A DNA stretch of 64,000 bases from Bacillus kwashiorkori (lineage in GTDB: Bacteria > Bacillota > Bacilli > Bacillales > Caldibacillaceae), in assembly GCF_001375515.1 (NCBI RefSeq), contig NZ_CTDX01000009.1, positions 1-64,000 on the forward strand. Reading direction: 5' to 3'. The stretch's first letter is position 1, and each line of letters opens with the position of its first letter. The position numbers and the translations under genes were made by a program. Of this stretch, positions 9,659-17,265 are shown in pieces. The notes under the pieces are model-generated. The model was not told where the DNA came from, searched no databases, and saw nothing but the letters and a program-made list of their open reading frames with translations.

Positions 9659-10792
9659 TTAATCCCGCAATATCCTCATTAAATCGTAATTGCGATACTT
9701 CTTATTTCTTTTCACATCCTGATCTGCAAATAACAAATCTTTTTCCACCAAAGAGTTTAAAGCATTGCGAACGGTATTCTCTGAGAGTTTGGTGAACTTT
9801 GAAACAACAGGTACCGTAGTGAATGGATTAGAGAAAGTATATAGCCAAACAGTCCGTTCTGATGGAGTTTTACAATGTAATAACCCATTTCTTGCTAGTT
9901 CATCTGCTCTATTTAATTTTGAATTTATTTTTGTTGCCATTCGGTCACATGCCTTGAGGAAGAATAAAATCCAACTCCCCCAGTCAGGGTTGTTTCCTCT
10001 CACTCCATTTAGCAAACTATAATATCTCGCCCTTTCTTTTTCCAGTTCTTCACTAACAAAAAATATGGGCTTTGTTACCAGTTTTGACTGAAGCAATGAT
10101 AAAATAATTAAAATCCTTCCCAGTCTTCCATTTCCGTCTAAAAAGGGGTGGATAGATTCAAATTGCGCATGAATGATTGCAGTTTTAATAAGTGAATCAC
10201 TTTCCTCATCAAATATAAATGTATTATTTCGAATAGAGTTACCCGCAACTTTTTTATCATAAGGGTGCCCATTAATATAGTATTCAAGGTTTTCCATATA
10301 TTCATCTATTTTATCTGCTGAAATTGGGATATAGGATGCATCTTCTATTCTATTAGTGGGACCAATAAAATTCTGTATTTTCCGAAACTCGCCAGATGAC
10401 TGTGTAGAACCTCTGACGTCTTGCATTAAAATTCGGTGAAGTTCTTTTATTAATCTTGTGCTAATTGGATATCCATTGATAATTCTTTCATATCCATGTT
10501 GAAGTGCTTGTTGATAATTAGATACTTCCATAATCTCCCAACGTGGATTTTTATCATTAATTTCTTCCATCAGATCAGAGAAAGTAACCTGCGTGCCTTC
10601 AATTCTTGTTGATTCGACAGACTCACTTAACGTAAGAATTTGGATAAGTGATTCACTTACAATCGAATGATTAAATTTTTCTTCTAATCTCCCCAGCTTA
10701 TTGCTAACTGTTGGTAATAAAGCAAATATCTCCAATGCATCCTTTGTATCTACTGAAATAGGCAGCTTTGCTACTCCTTTAATTGCCATCAT
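9659..10792 (-). CDS. Fic-domain protein (AMP-transferase) with N-terminal inhibitory motif
   Basis: A 377-residue protein with the complete Fic core HPFLDGNGRLGR near residue 215, including the catalytic His and the Gly-Asn-Gly-Arg anion hole. Near residue 62 the sequence STRIEG matches the (S/T)xxxE(G/N) inhibitory helix of class II Fic proteins, so activity is expected to be self-repressed. The C-terminal 75 residues (LSENTVRNALNSLVEKDLL) form a winged-helix DNA-binding domain. Such Fic-wHTH proteins transfer AMP to proteins and are often single genes near mobile DNA. The GGGAG ribosome site favours the ATG at 10792 over the TTG at 10798. A short insertion (NNTFIFDEESDS) precedes the catalytic helix. 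Confidence 0.87.
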   Translation of the reverse strand: MMAIKGVAKLPISVDTKDALEIFALLPTVSNKLGRLEEKFNHSIVSESLIQILTLSESVESTRIEGTQVTFSDLMEEINDKNPRWEIMEVSNYQQALQHGYERIINGYPISTRLIKELHRILMQDVRGSTQSSGEFRKIQNFIGPTNRIEDASYIPISADKIDEYMENLEYYINGHPYDKKVAGNSIRNNTFIFDEESDSLIKTAIIHAQFESIHPFLDGNGRLGRILIILSLLQSKLVTKPIFFVSEELEKERARYYSLLNGVRGNNPDWGSWILFFLKACDRMATKINSKLNRADELARNGLLHCKTPSERTVWLYTFSNPFTTVPVVSKFTKLSENTVRNALNSLVEKDLLFADQDVKRNKKYRNYDLMRILRD

Positions 10793-10979
10793 AAACAACT
10801 CCCTAAACGTATAGTAAGCACTCTGAACATAATAACGAAATTTTTTTTAATAATTGAGCTTATTAATACATTATATACAAAATAACGCAAAAAACACACT
10901 AAAATGCAATTAAAATTTCACTCTCATTAATGTATCAGGAAAAGTTAATAAATGAATATTTTAAATATTGTTAATCGTC

Positions 10980-11015
10980 GGGGACAGTCCCCCGCTGCTT
11001 TAAAGCGCTAAAGTG
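10980..11015. repeat. REP-like palindrome with TTTAAAGCGCTAAAG flank
   Basis: GGGGACAGTCCCCC followed by GCTGCTTTAAAGCGCTAAAGTG, the long form of the element, sits between divergent fic and the following gene pair. Confidence 0.85.
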
Positions 11016-11161
11016 AATCTATCTAGTCGGGATTAATTTGTGCATTATAGGCTTATTTTCTCGTTCATAACATTTTTCCTATGTGGAGTTTTGCACTATA
11101 ATTTATTTATCCAATCATTTTTTGATAGTATTTTTTCATGAAAAGTGTAAGGAGTTGTCCA

Positions 11162-11980
11162 ATGTTAGCGGAAATTAAAGGAAAGATTAGTAGTACTGGA
11201 ACGAATTTGTCTGAGCGGTTGGAAGACCAATTGACGGGTAATGTTTTTGGAACACTGCGATACTTGCCATTTTCTTTAGCTCTTGGCAAAATTATAGCAG
11301 CAGGAGTATATCCTTCGTCGGTAGGGGATAAGTTTCGTCAGCTACATGATGGTTTTTGGGCAGATAAAATTGCCTTTTGGCCGTATGATCGAGAAGGGGA
11401 GCTAGATGCGTTAATAGAGTTAGATAATACAATAATTGGGATTGAAGTAAAATACCGCAGTGGTTTGTCTTCGGATGATGATGTTAGCAATCGTGAGCTT
11501 CATGATAGTAAGGAGACCGAGTGGAGTCTTCAGCAATTGGCACGGGAGTCGCGCATTTTGTCTCGTAAAGGTGGGGGAAGGAAACATAAAATTCTCTTAT
11601 TTATTGCCGACCGTAAATCATGTAAGGAAGTGTATTTTAATACGGTAGAGCGTAATATTTTAGCTAGTGATGTGGAGCTATGTTATTTGTCGTGGCAAGA
11701 TTTTTTACTTCAGTTAAGAAATATCGAAGCAACTGACCCTTATCATCAAGTGGTTGTAAATGACTTGGTCACGCTTTTGATTCGGAAAGGTTTTGAGGAT
11801 TTTACTGATATGTCCGTCACCGTTCCTCGACAGATTCATAGTGAGGAGTTTTTTACGTTTGACTGGAAGGATACTAGCTATACTGTAGAGGAAAAGAAAA
11901 TAGATGTGAATTCAGAGGTTGAAATTCACTTCAACATTCATTTACCGATTAATAAGGAGCGATACTATGAGTTCAGCTGA
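11162..11980 (+). CDS. Unknown protein with PD-(D/E)XK-nuclease-like core
   Basis: A 272-residue soluble protein of no family I recognise. Around residue 80-100 it has GELDALIELDN, then IIGIEVKYRSG: an acidic residue before a beta-hairpin followed by E-V-K, which is the layout of a PD-(D/E)XK nuclease active site. Basic, Ser/Arg-rich stretches follow. AAGGAG lies 7 bases before the ATG at 11162; the upstream ATG at 11138 has no such site. It overlaps the next gene by 14 bases, so the two are probably translated together and may act as a pair. Nuclease function is inferred from the short motif only. Confidence 0.6.
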   Translation: MLAEIKGKISSTGTNLSERLEDQLTGNVFGTLRYLPFSLALGKIIAAGVYPSSVGDKFRQLHDGFWADKIAFWPYDREGELDALIELDNTIIGIEVKYRSGLSSDDDVSNRELHDSKETEWSLQQLARESRILSRKGGGRKHKILLFIADRKSCKEVYFNTVERNILASDVELCYLSWQDFLLQLRNIEATDPYHQVVVNDLVTLLIRKGFEDFTDMSVTVPRQIHSEEFFTFDWKDTSYTVEEKKIDVNSEVEIHFNIHLPINKERYYEFS

Positions 11981-12560
11981 AAATATTCGCAATGCTTTTT
12001 ACGTTGTCCATAAAACCTATCAAAATATCGAAAAATTAATTGACTACTGCAAAACTGTTGCCCCAGACGAAAGCAATTACGTGCCTGCTGTGGATAAGTT
12101 TTTACGATATAAATCGGATAGTAATTTAACAGGTTGGTTTATTCCTAATTTCATCATGTTATTCCAAAATAAAAATGATATGGAACTGGAAAACGAATGG
12201 CGTGAAGGTCCCATCTATGTGATGGAAATCGAACTATATAATCCAGAGGGGGGATTAGAAGGCTCATCACAATTACCGCAAATGCGCCTGTCGAAATTCA
12301 CCTACGAATCACTGCAAAACTGGGCTCCCGGTTGCTCACCAACGAATCATTGGCGCTTTTTCTACCCACTGCGGCGACATGACATAATGAGTATTAAAGT
12401 AAAAGAAGCAGACTATATGGAACTAGAAGTCGCTGACAAAGAAGCCAGCAATCGTTACTACTGGGGAGTGCAAACGATCACAAGCCGGCAAATCCCACTA
12501 ACAGAAATCACAGCCGACAACGCCATACAAAAAATATTCCAAACCTTCGATCGACTGTAA
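11967..12560 (+). CDS. Unknown partner protein of the nuclease-like gene
   Basis: A 197-residue soluble protein of unrecognised family. It has many aromatic residues (NHWRFFYPLRRHD; RYYWGVQTI) and no signal peptide or membrane segment. AAGGAG lies 7 bases before the ATG, inside the last codons of the preceding gene, so the pair is translationally coupled. The 3' half has higher GC and a different codon choice from the first gene. The stop lies just before a cluster of palindromic repeats. Function is not known. Confidence 0.6.
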   Translation: MSSAENIRNAFYVVHKTYQNIEKLIDYCKTVAPDESNYVPAVDKFLRYKSDSNLTGWFIPNFIMLFQNKNDMELENEWREGPIYVMEIELYNPEGGLEGSSQLPQMRLSKFTYESLQNWAPGCSPTNHWRFFYPLRRHDIMSIKVKEADYMELEVADKEASNRYYWGVQTITSRQIPLTEITADNAIQKIFQTFDRL

Positions 12561-12578
12561 CTGGCGTATTGCGCGAGT

Positions 12579-12676
12579 GGGGGTCAGTCAGCGGTGCCTG
12601 ACCCCAACAATTCAAATTATTCTAAATAAAGCGCAAGTCAGCGGTGCCTGACCCCAACAATTCAAATTATTCTGAA
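12579..12676. repeat. Variant REP-like repeats (GTCAGCGGTGCCTGACCCC), two copies
   Basis: GGGGGTCAGTCAGCGGTGCCTGACCCC, followed by AACAATTCAAATTATTCT, is repeated from GTCAGCGG onward 50 bases later (12587-12623 and 12637-12673). The AACAATTC flank is shared with the GGGGACAGTCCCC family, pointing to a related element. Confidence 0.75.
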
Positions 12677-12903
12677 TTAAACAGAACAGCACCACCACCC
12701 GTAATATAAAGTTTTTCTTGAATAATAAGAGGGATATTATTAACACCATATTCTGATGGTAATTTACTTGATTCTTCATCATCAATAATAAACATATCAG
12801 CTAGTCCACGATATCCATGTACTGCCGTTTGTCCATGGATGGGGATGGTACCAAGTCGTTGCGGCTGGTTGATTGATTGTTCAATAAGGGGGTCATGTTT
12901 CAC
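12667..12903 (-). pseudogene. Multicopper oxidase fragment
   Basis: A 78-residue remnant whose middle (GLADMFIIDDEESSKLPSEY, then GVNNIPLIIQ) matches the first cupredoxin region of laccase-like multicopper oxidases, normally preceded by an HPH copper motif and continued for about 400 residues. Here the copper motif is damaged (IPIHGQTAVHG). The end runs into a palindromic repeat (ITGGGAVLFNSE, stop), and no other domain is present. It is a non-functional fragment. Confidence 0.6.
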
Positions 12904-13114
12904 CCGCTTTAATCATTTGATGAGGGCCCCCGTCCAAAATAGCTGGAAGATACAACCCATGCCAGTGTAGAGTTTACTCCCCACCTAAATTATTTTTTGA
13001 ATTGGCAGGAAACATTTGTCACCATGAAAAACACGTATCGTCGGACTTAAATTTGACCCATTCATTCAATGATTTTAAAACAGTTTCTCTTTCAATTTCT
13101 CTACCCTGGAAATA

Positions 13115-13279
13115 CTATTTTCCTTCACCATGGTGAAAATCGGTTTCATGGGTGTCTATGTTAGTAACAACTGCGGGACTCCTTATATTGAAACAAGTTT
13201 TTTTCGATTCAGTACTTTGATTACAAGCACTCAATAATATCATTAACGATAATATTGAAAGAAAATAAATGGTAACCAT
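13115..13279 (-). pseudogene. Truncated lipoprotein gene
   Basis: The minus strand reads MVTIYFLSILSLMILLSACN, a lipoprotein signal with lipobox LSAC, then about 35 residues to a TAG at 13115. Similar reading (REIERETVLKSLNEWVKFK) continues beyond the stop. A better-placed ATG with AAAGGAG lies 5 bases upstream in another frame, implying a frameshift right after the start. It probably belongs with the neighbouring oxidase fragment as remains of one metal-related locus. Confidence 0.45.
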
Positions 13280-13375
13280 TTCATTATTTAGTCTCCTTTT
13301 TCATCAAATTTTATCAATTCAACAAAACCCTTCCTAATAATTTACTTATATTAATAGGAGTGTTCATTTGTTGTA

Positions 13376-13463
13376 TAATGTATTAGAACCAGAAAATAAA
13401 ACTAAAGTTATAAGATTAATAGGATCAGTAGGAAGACTATTAAAGATGGTTGATTTGTTCTAA
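13376..13463. other. Short open stretch, probably gene debris
   Basis: A 29-codon open frame (VLEPENKTKVIRLIGSVGRL) without a ribosome binding site. A TATAAT lies at 13374. No recognisable gene. Confidence 0.25.
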
Positions 13464-13512
13464 ATAGTTTAAATAAGTTAATACATAGGTTATAATTTGA
13501 GGGTACAAGATT

Positions 13513-13606
13513 GTCACTACCTTTATTTAGGGATTTAGTGTCGGTGTGGTAACCTCACTATCGCCTAAATTTCAGGTGGTGGCAATTTTTTTGCGTATAA
13601 AGCCCT
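13513..13606 (+). ncRNA. Large structured hairpin with U-tract (leader attenuator or small RNA)
   Basis: ATTGTCACTACCT pairs with AGGTGGTGGCAAT (two wobble pairs). Inside it ATTTAGG pairs with CCTAAAT, and inside that AGTG pairs with CACT around GTGTGGTAACCT. A run of seven T follows. A TATAAT at 13491 lies just upstream. The structure ends about 70 bases before the start of the membrane protein gene, so it may attenuate that gene or be an independent short RNA, for example the antitoxin RNA of a lost type I toxin pair. Confidence 0.45.
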
Positions 13607-13678
13607 CTATCAAGGCATTCAATAGCTTGTTTAATATAAAAGTTTTGACAATACGAGATTATTTCTGGGAGGAAATAA

Positions 13679-14323
13679 ATGCTAGACCTTTTAAATAAAA
13701 TTCGCAGACCAACGAGAATATCGCTAACAAGAAAGTTTTTATATTCGACGCTAATATTTATCGCAGGGGTTATTTTAGGCGTTGTTTCCAAGGTGCTTGA
13801 TACAATACCGAGTAATTATTTACCCTATTTTCTCGAATTACTTGATTTAAGGAACTTTTTTTCTCGCATGGGAGTTTGGATTTTCCTTGCGGTAGTTATA
13901 TCTCTGTATAGTAACTCACCTATTAGGTCTGCCATAAATGTTTTTTTATTTTTTGTAGGAATGGTTGGTAGCTATTATCTATATACAATTTTGATAGCAG
14001 GTTTTTTTCCTAAATCTTATATGATGATTTGGATTGTCATGACTGTTATTTCGCCATTTTTAGCTATTGTTTGTTGGTATGCAAAAGGAAAAGGAATAAT
14101 TGCTGTTTCTATTTCATCTATTATTTTCATGTCTATTTCAAGGCAGTCTTTCGCATTTGGCTTTTGGTATTTTGATATTAGAAATAATTTAGAGTTACTA
14201 CTCTGGATAGCCACGACTTTTATTTTATATCAGTCTCCGAAACAAATAATAAACGTGGTTGCAATAGGATTTCTTCTTTTCTTGCTTACCGCTCAAACCA
14301 ATATATTTTGGGGAATGTTGTAG
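13679..14323 (+). CDS. Integral membrane protein of unknown function
   Basis: A 214-residue protein with about six to seven hydrophobic segments and a short basic cytoplasmic N-terminus (NKIRRPTRISLTRK). Similar proteins are annotated only as DUF-type membrane proteins in Bacillaceae; I do not recognise a function. GGGAGG lies 7 bases before the ATG. It stands alone behind a strong terminator-like leader, so its transcription may be attenuated. Confidence 0.7.
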   Translation: MLDLLNKIRRPTRISLTRKFLYSTLIFIAGVILGVVSKVLDTIPSNYLPYFLELLDLRNFFSRMGVWIFLAVVISLYSNSPIRSAINVFLFFVGMVGSYYLYTILIAGFFPKSYMMIWIVMTVISPFLAIVCWYAKGKGIIAVSISSIIFMSISRQSFAFGFWYFDIRNNLELLLWIATTFILYQSPKQIINVVAIGFLLFLLTAQTNIFWGML

Positions 14324-14345
14324 GTTTTTATATACACAGTAGAAA

Positions 14346-14400
14346 AACAAAGAAAAAGCATGAACCATTCCTAATATGATTTATTATACTTTTTCTTGTC
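14346..14400. terminator. Bidirectional terminator
   Basis: AACAAAGAAAAAG pairs with CTTTTTCTTGT, giving a T-rich arm on either strand, between the convergent membrane-protein gene and the DUF4003 gene. Confidence 0.5.
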
Positions 14401-14471
14401 ATTTAAGATGTTTTTTTACAGTTTGTGATTCAAAAGGGAACGTCTTGCTTTGCAGCGCCCCTATTTGTATT

Positions 14472-15449
14472 TTAATTATTGTTAGATGCCGTTGCAGCGG
14501 TTACGGCAGCCATTGATGCAATCATCGCCACTTGTTGTGCTTGCATAATAATTTCCAGTGTCGTCATTAATCCTGCCGTCGGAACAGTTGTATCTTCTGT
14601 AAGTTCACTGATAAACAACTGAGCTGCGAGCATGAAGTTAATATCTTTTTGCCATTTAAAATCTTTTTCCGTATTTAGCCGTTCGGTGACGTTAATGAGT
14701 TTCTGTAAGTCAAGTTGGCTTTGATCACATAATGCTAGCATACCAATTGTTGGATAGTGGACAGATTTCGGTTTCTTGTGTAATTGATGAATTTTATCAA
14801 ATAACGTAATACAACGCTCACTTAAGATTTTTTTATCAGCCGATGGGTCAAGGGATAGCACATGAGATAAAAATTGCAAATCATTCCCTTTTTTAAATCC
14901 TAATGTTTGTAGCTGATGGTAAAAATCCTCCATCCGTTCGATTAAGGAAGGAACCTCCTCATTTCGTGTTGCTAAAAGAAGGGCAAGTGGATAATCATTT
15001 TCAGATGTCAAAAATAAATGCTCTTTCTGCATCGCTTTGTAAATACGATAAGCTTTTTCCGCTATTAAACGATAGTCTTGCGAATCTGTTTTACTTGTAA
15101 AAAGAACGCCAGCTGCAATATACGTAAACATTCCTCGCTTAAAACCACTGTTAATGAGTGTTTCATATAAATGGAGGTACGAATGAAATACGTCTTCTAC
15201 GCGATTAAAATGAATATGAAGCATAGCCCCAATAGAAAACCGCTCTTGGGATCGGAGTGTATTAAAAGCATCCACATTCCCTTTAATGTACTCACTTACT
15301 TGCAAAAAACGTTGTATATCAAACTCCCGCTTATTCACCACAAACATCGAAGCAATCAACATCAATGTTTTATTATCCGAAACCTTCCATCTTAAAGCCT
15401 TTTTTAGCTCAGAATAAACGGATAAAAACTGATCAACTCTCTCATCCAA
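14472..15449 (-). CDS. DUF4003 family protein
   Basis: A helical protein of about 325 residues matching the DUF4003 family of Bacillales, whose role is unknown. It is almost all alpha-helix with regular Leu/Ala spacing, and ends in a small-residue-rich tail (MIASMAAVTAATASNNN). On the minus strand GAGGAG lies 7 bases before a TTG at 15449 (LDERVDQF). That start avoids the upstream codons that run back into a REP-like palindrome and a suspicious duplicated region; an ATG at 15470 is the alternative. Confidence 0.65.
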   Translation of the reverse strand: MDERVDQFLSVYSELKKALRWKVSDNKTLMLIASMFVVNKREFDIQRFLQVSEYIKGNVDAFNTLRSQERFSIGAMLHIHFNRVEDVFHSYLHLYETLINSGFKRGMFTYIAAGVLFTSKTDSQDYRLIAEKAYRIYKAMQKEHLFLTSENDYPLALLLATRNEEVPSLIERMEDFYHQLQTLGFKKGNDLQFLSHVLSLDPSADKKILSERCITLFDKIHQLHKKPKSVHYPTIGMLALCDQSQLDLQKLINVTERLNTEKDFKWQKDINFMLAAQLFISELTEDTTVPTAGLMTTLEIIMQAQQVAMIASMAAVTAATASNNN

Positions 15450-15862
15450 ATTGCCACTCCTCACAACCATCACATCCTCAAATAATTGATAAATAATATA
15501 CGTAGAAGCGGGGGACCGTCCCCCACAAATCAAAAAGATGGGAATTTTTTGGGGCAGGCCCCCCCCCCCCCATTCTCCACCCCCCCCGTCAAAAAAATTA
15601 CCTTTTTTTTTTTTGTGGGTGGATAAAAAACGAGATTGAATGAAAAAAACTGATCAACTCTCTCATCCAAATTGCCACTCCTCACAACCATCACACCCTA
15701 AAATAATTGATAAATAATATACGTAGAAGCGGGGGACTGTCCCCAACAATTCAAAATGTTGGGAATTGTTGGGGACAGTCCCCCGCCCTTCGATTCGCCA
15801 CACCGCATGTCAAAATAATTCGCTTTTCTGTTTGCGTGGAAAGATAAAATACGATATTGAAA
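15421..15862. repeat. 221-bp tandem duplication, first copy corrupted
   Basis: 15421-15641 and 15642-15862 align end to end at a fixed offset of 221 with no gaps. The first 105 bases are nearly identical. From about 15530 the first copy replaces mixed bases by runs of the neighbouring base (a run of 13 C, a run of 12 T) while keeping the same length. That pattern suggests sequencing or assembly error rather than evolution. Confidence 0.8.
15731..15784. repeat. REP-like element, paired head-to-head
   Basis: GGGGGACTGTCCCCAACAATTC and GAATTGTTGGGGACAGTCCC face each other and form one long hairpin. A corrupted or partial copy is at 15510-15524. Confidence 0.85.
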
Positions 15863-16358
15863 TGATGAAATCGATGGCAAGGACTAGTGTCCATCCGCTT
15901 AATACTTGCATGAATGCCGCTGTCCGATCAGAATCTTTAATGATTAAATACACAAGACCAATCAAACTAGCGCCTATGACATATGAAATGAGATGCCGTG
16001 TCCATCCTTTAAAATAATTTTTCGCATATGCTAAACCATATAGTTTTACCGGTTTTGCGCCAGTTTTTGTTACATAATATTGGAAGCGCTCATCAGCCCA
16101 GTTAATCATAATTTTTCCAAAGCCGACGGAAATACCAATATAAATTGCAGCTAATGCATGGGCGATAGTTGCAGTTGCACCATTGTAAAGGTCTAAGGCG
16201 GTAGCAGTTAAGAGCACGAGATCAATGATTGGCGTCATCGCGAGGAAAAAGAGTCCTAAATTCTTTTTATTGAAAACATACCTTGTGAACAAACCAAGTA
16301 TAACGAATACCCAAAATCCAATTTCACAACCAATAATGATCCAAACGATCCAATTCAT
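15810..16358 (-). CDS. Membrane protein of unknown function (YmcC-like)
   Basis: A 182-residue protein with four to five hydrophobic segments, and a conserved-looking loop with NWADERFQYY and YAKNYFKGWTRHL between two membrane pairs. It resembles the small Bacillus membrane protein YmcC, from memory. It is divergently transcribed from a TetR regulator, with two palindromic operators between them, so it is most likely that regulator's target and possibly involved in export or stress. Confidence 0.7.
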   Translation of the reverse strand: MNWIVWIIIGCEIGFWVFVILGLFTRYVFNKKNLGLFFLAMTPIIDLVLLTATALDLYNGATATIAHALAAIYIGISVGFGKIMINWADERFQYYVTKTGAKPVKLYGLAYAKNYFKGWTRHLISYVIGASLIGLVYLIIKDSDRTAAFMQVLSGWTLVLAIDFIISISYFIFPRKQKSELF

Positions 16359-16375
16359 AAACTCACATCCCTATA

Positions 16376-16395
16376 TTTAATACGATTGTATTAAA
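16376..16395. promoter_or_regulatory. TetR operator, copy 1
   Basis: TTTAATACGATTGTATTAAA is a perfect inverted repeat (8-base arms, 4-base centre) in the intergenic region between the divergent membrane-protein and TetR genes. Confidence 0.65.
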
Positions 16396-16414
16396 AAGAT
16401 ATCACACGATTTTA

Positions 16415-16434
16415 TTTAGCACAAGTGTATTAAA
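16415..16434. promoter_or_regulatory. TetR operator, copy 2
   Basis: TTTAGCACAAGTGTATTAAA has the same arms and spacing as copy 1 with two arm mismatches, centre to centre 39 bases away, and lies just upstream of the TetR start. Confidence 0.5.
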
Positions 16435-16459
16435 TTAAAAAATATGGTAAACTAAATAT

Positions 16460-17059
16460 ATGCCAAAAATAGTAAATCATGATAACAGAAGAAAACTAAT
16501 TGGAGAAGCAGTGTGGCGGGTTATTTTAAAGGACGGAATGAAAGGAGCGACTGTACGAAATATCGCAAAAGAGGCTGGACTATCCCTCGGATCCTTAAGA
16601 CATTACTTTAAATCCCAAGAAGAATTACTACTTTTTTCCATGGAGCTAGTTAAGGAGCGAGCGACGGAGCGAATCCAAAATATTGCTTTAAAAAACTTGC
16701 CACCAAAAGAAATGATTAGCAAAATGCTATTAGAAATAGTGCCAACAAATGAGACAACGAAGGCTGAAATGGAGGTATGGCTTGAGTTCGTATTATATTT
16801 CCAAAATAAGCAAGGAGTGAAAATTGACGATGGCGTATTTCAAGGCTTCAAAAAACTAATGGACATACTGAAACAAGGGAACTTCTTGAAAAAAGAGGTC
16901 AATATTGATCTCGAAACAGAACGCCTCTACGCATTAGTCGATGGACTCGCCATCCATGCCATCCTCCAGCCAGAACGAATGACAAAAGAGCGAATAGAAC
17001 ATGTATTAGCATTACACTTAGATGAAATTTGTAAGGGGGACTGTCCCCAACAATTCTGA
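16460..17059 (+). CDS. TetR/AcrR family transcriptional regulator
   Basis: A 199-residue repressor. The N-terminal helix-turn-helix is typical (GATVRNIAKEAGLSLGSLRH, then YF), followed by an all-helical ligand domain. It is divergent from the membrane protein at 15810-16358 with two matching operators between them, implying control of both genes. The last seven residues (GDCPQQF) and the stop codon are encoded by a GGGGGACTGTCCCC palindrome, so an element insertion has replaced the original 3' end. The core is intact and the protein is probably functional. Confidence 0.9.
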   Translation: MPKIVNHDNRRKLIGEAVWRVILKDGMKGATVRNIAKEAGLSLGSLRHYFKSQEELLLFSMELVKERATERIQNIALKNLPPKEMISKMLLEIVPTNETTKAEMEVWLEFVLYFQNKQGVKIDDGVFQGFKKLMDILKQGNFLKKEVNIDLETERLYALVDGLAIHAILQPERMTKERIEHVLALHLDEICKGDCPQQF

Positions 17060-17079
17060 ATTGTTGGGGACAGTCCCCC
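17035..17079. repeat. REP-like element, perfect 45-bp palindrome
   Basis: GGGGGACTGTCCCCAACAAT continues as a perfect 22-base arm, one central T, and its exact complement. It supplies the last codons and the stop of the TetR gene and can also act as its terminator. Confidence 0.9.
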
Positions 17080-17265
17080 AAACGCTAAAGTATTTGGCCA
17101 CGATTCACGGTAATTGTCAACTCCCGCCCAGAATTTTCACATTATATGTTTTCGGATTTGTGAACTAGTGAGCTTACAGTTGTCACGGACTCTAGTTTAG
17201 TAATAAAATAAAAGTTTGGGAAACCTTTTTAAATAAAAATTTTTCACACTTTGGAGGTGTTTTTT

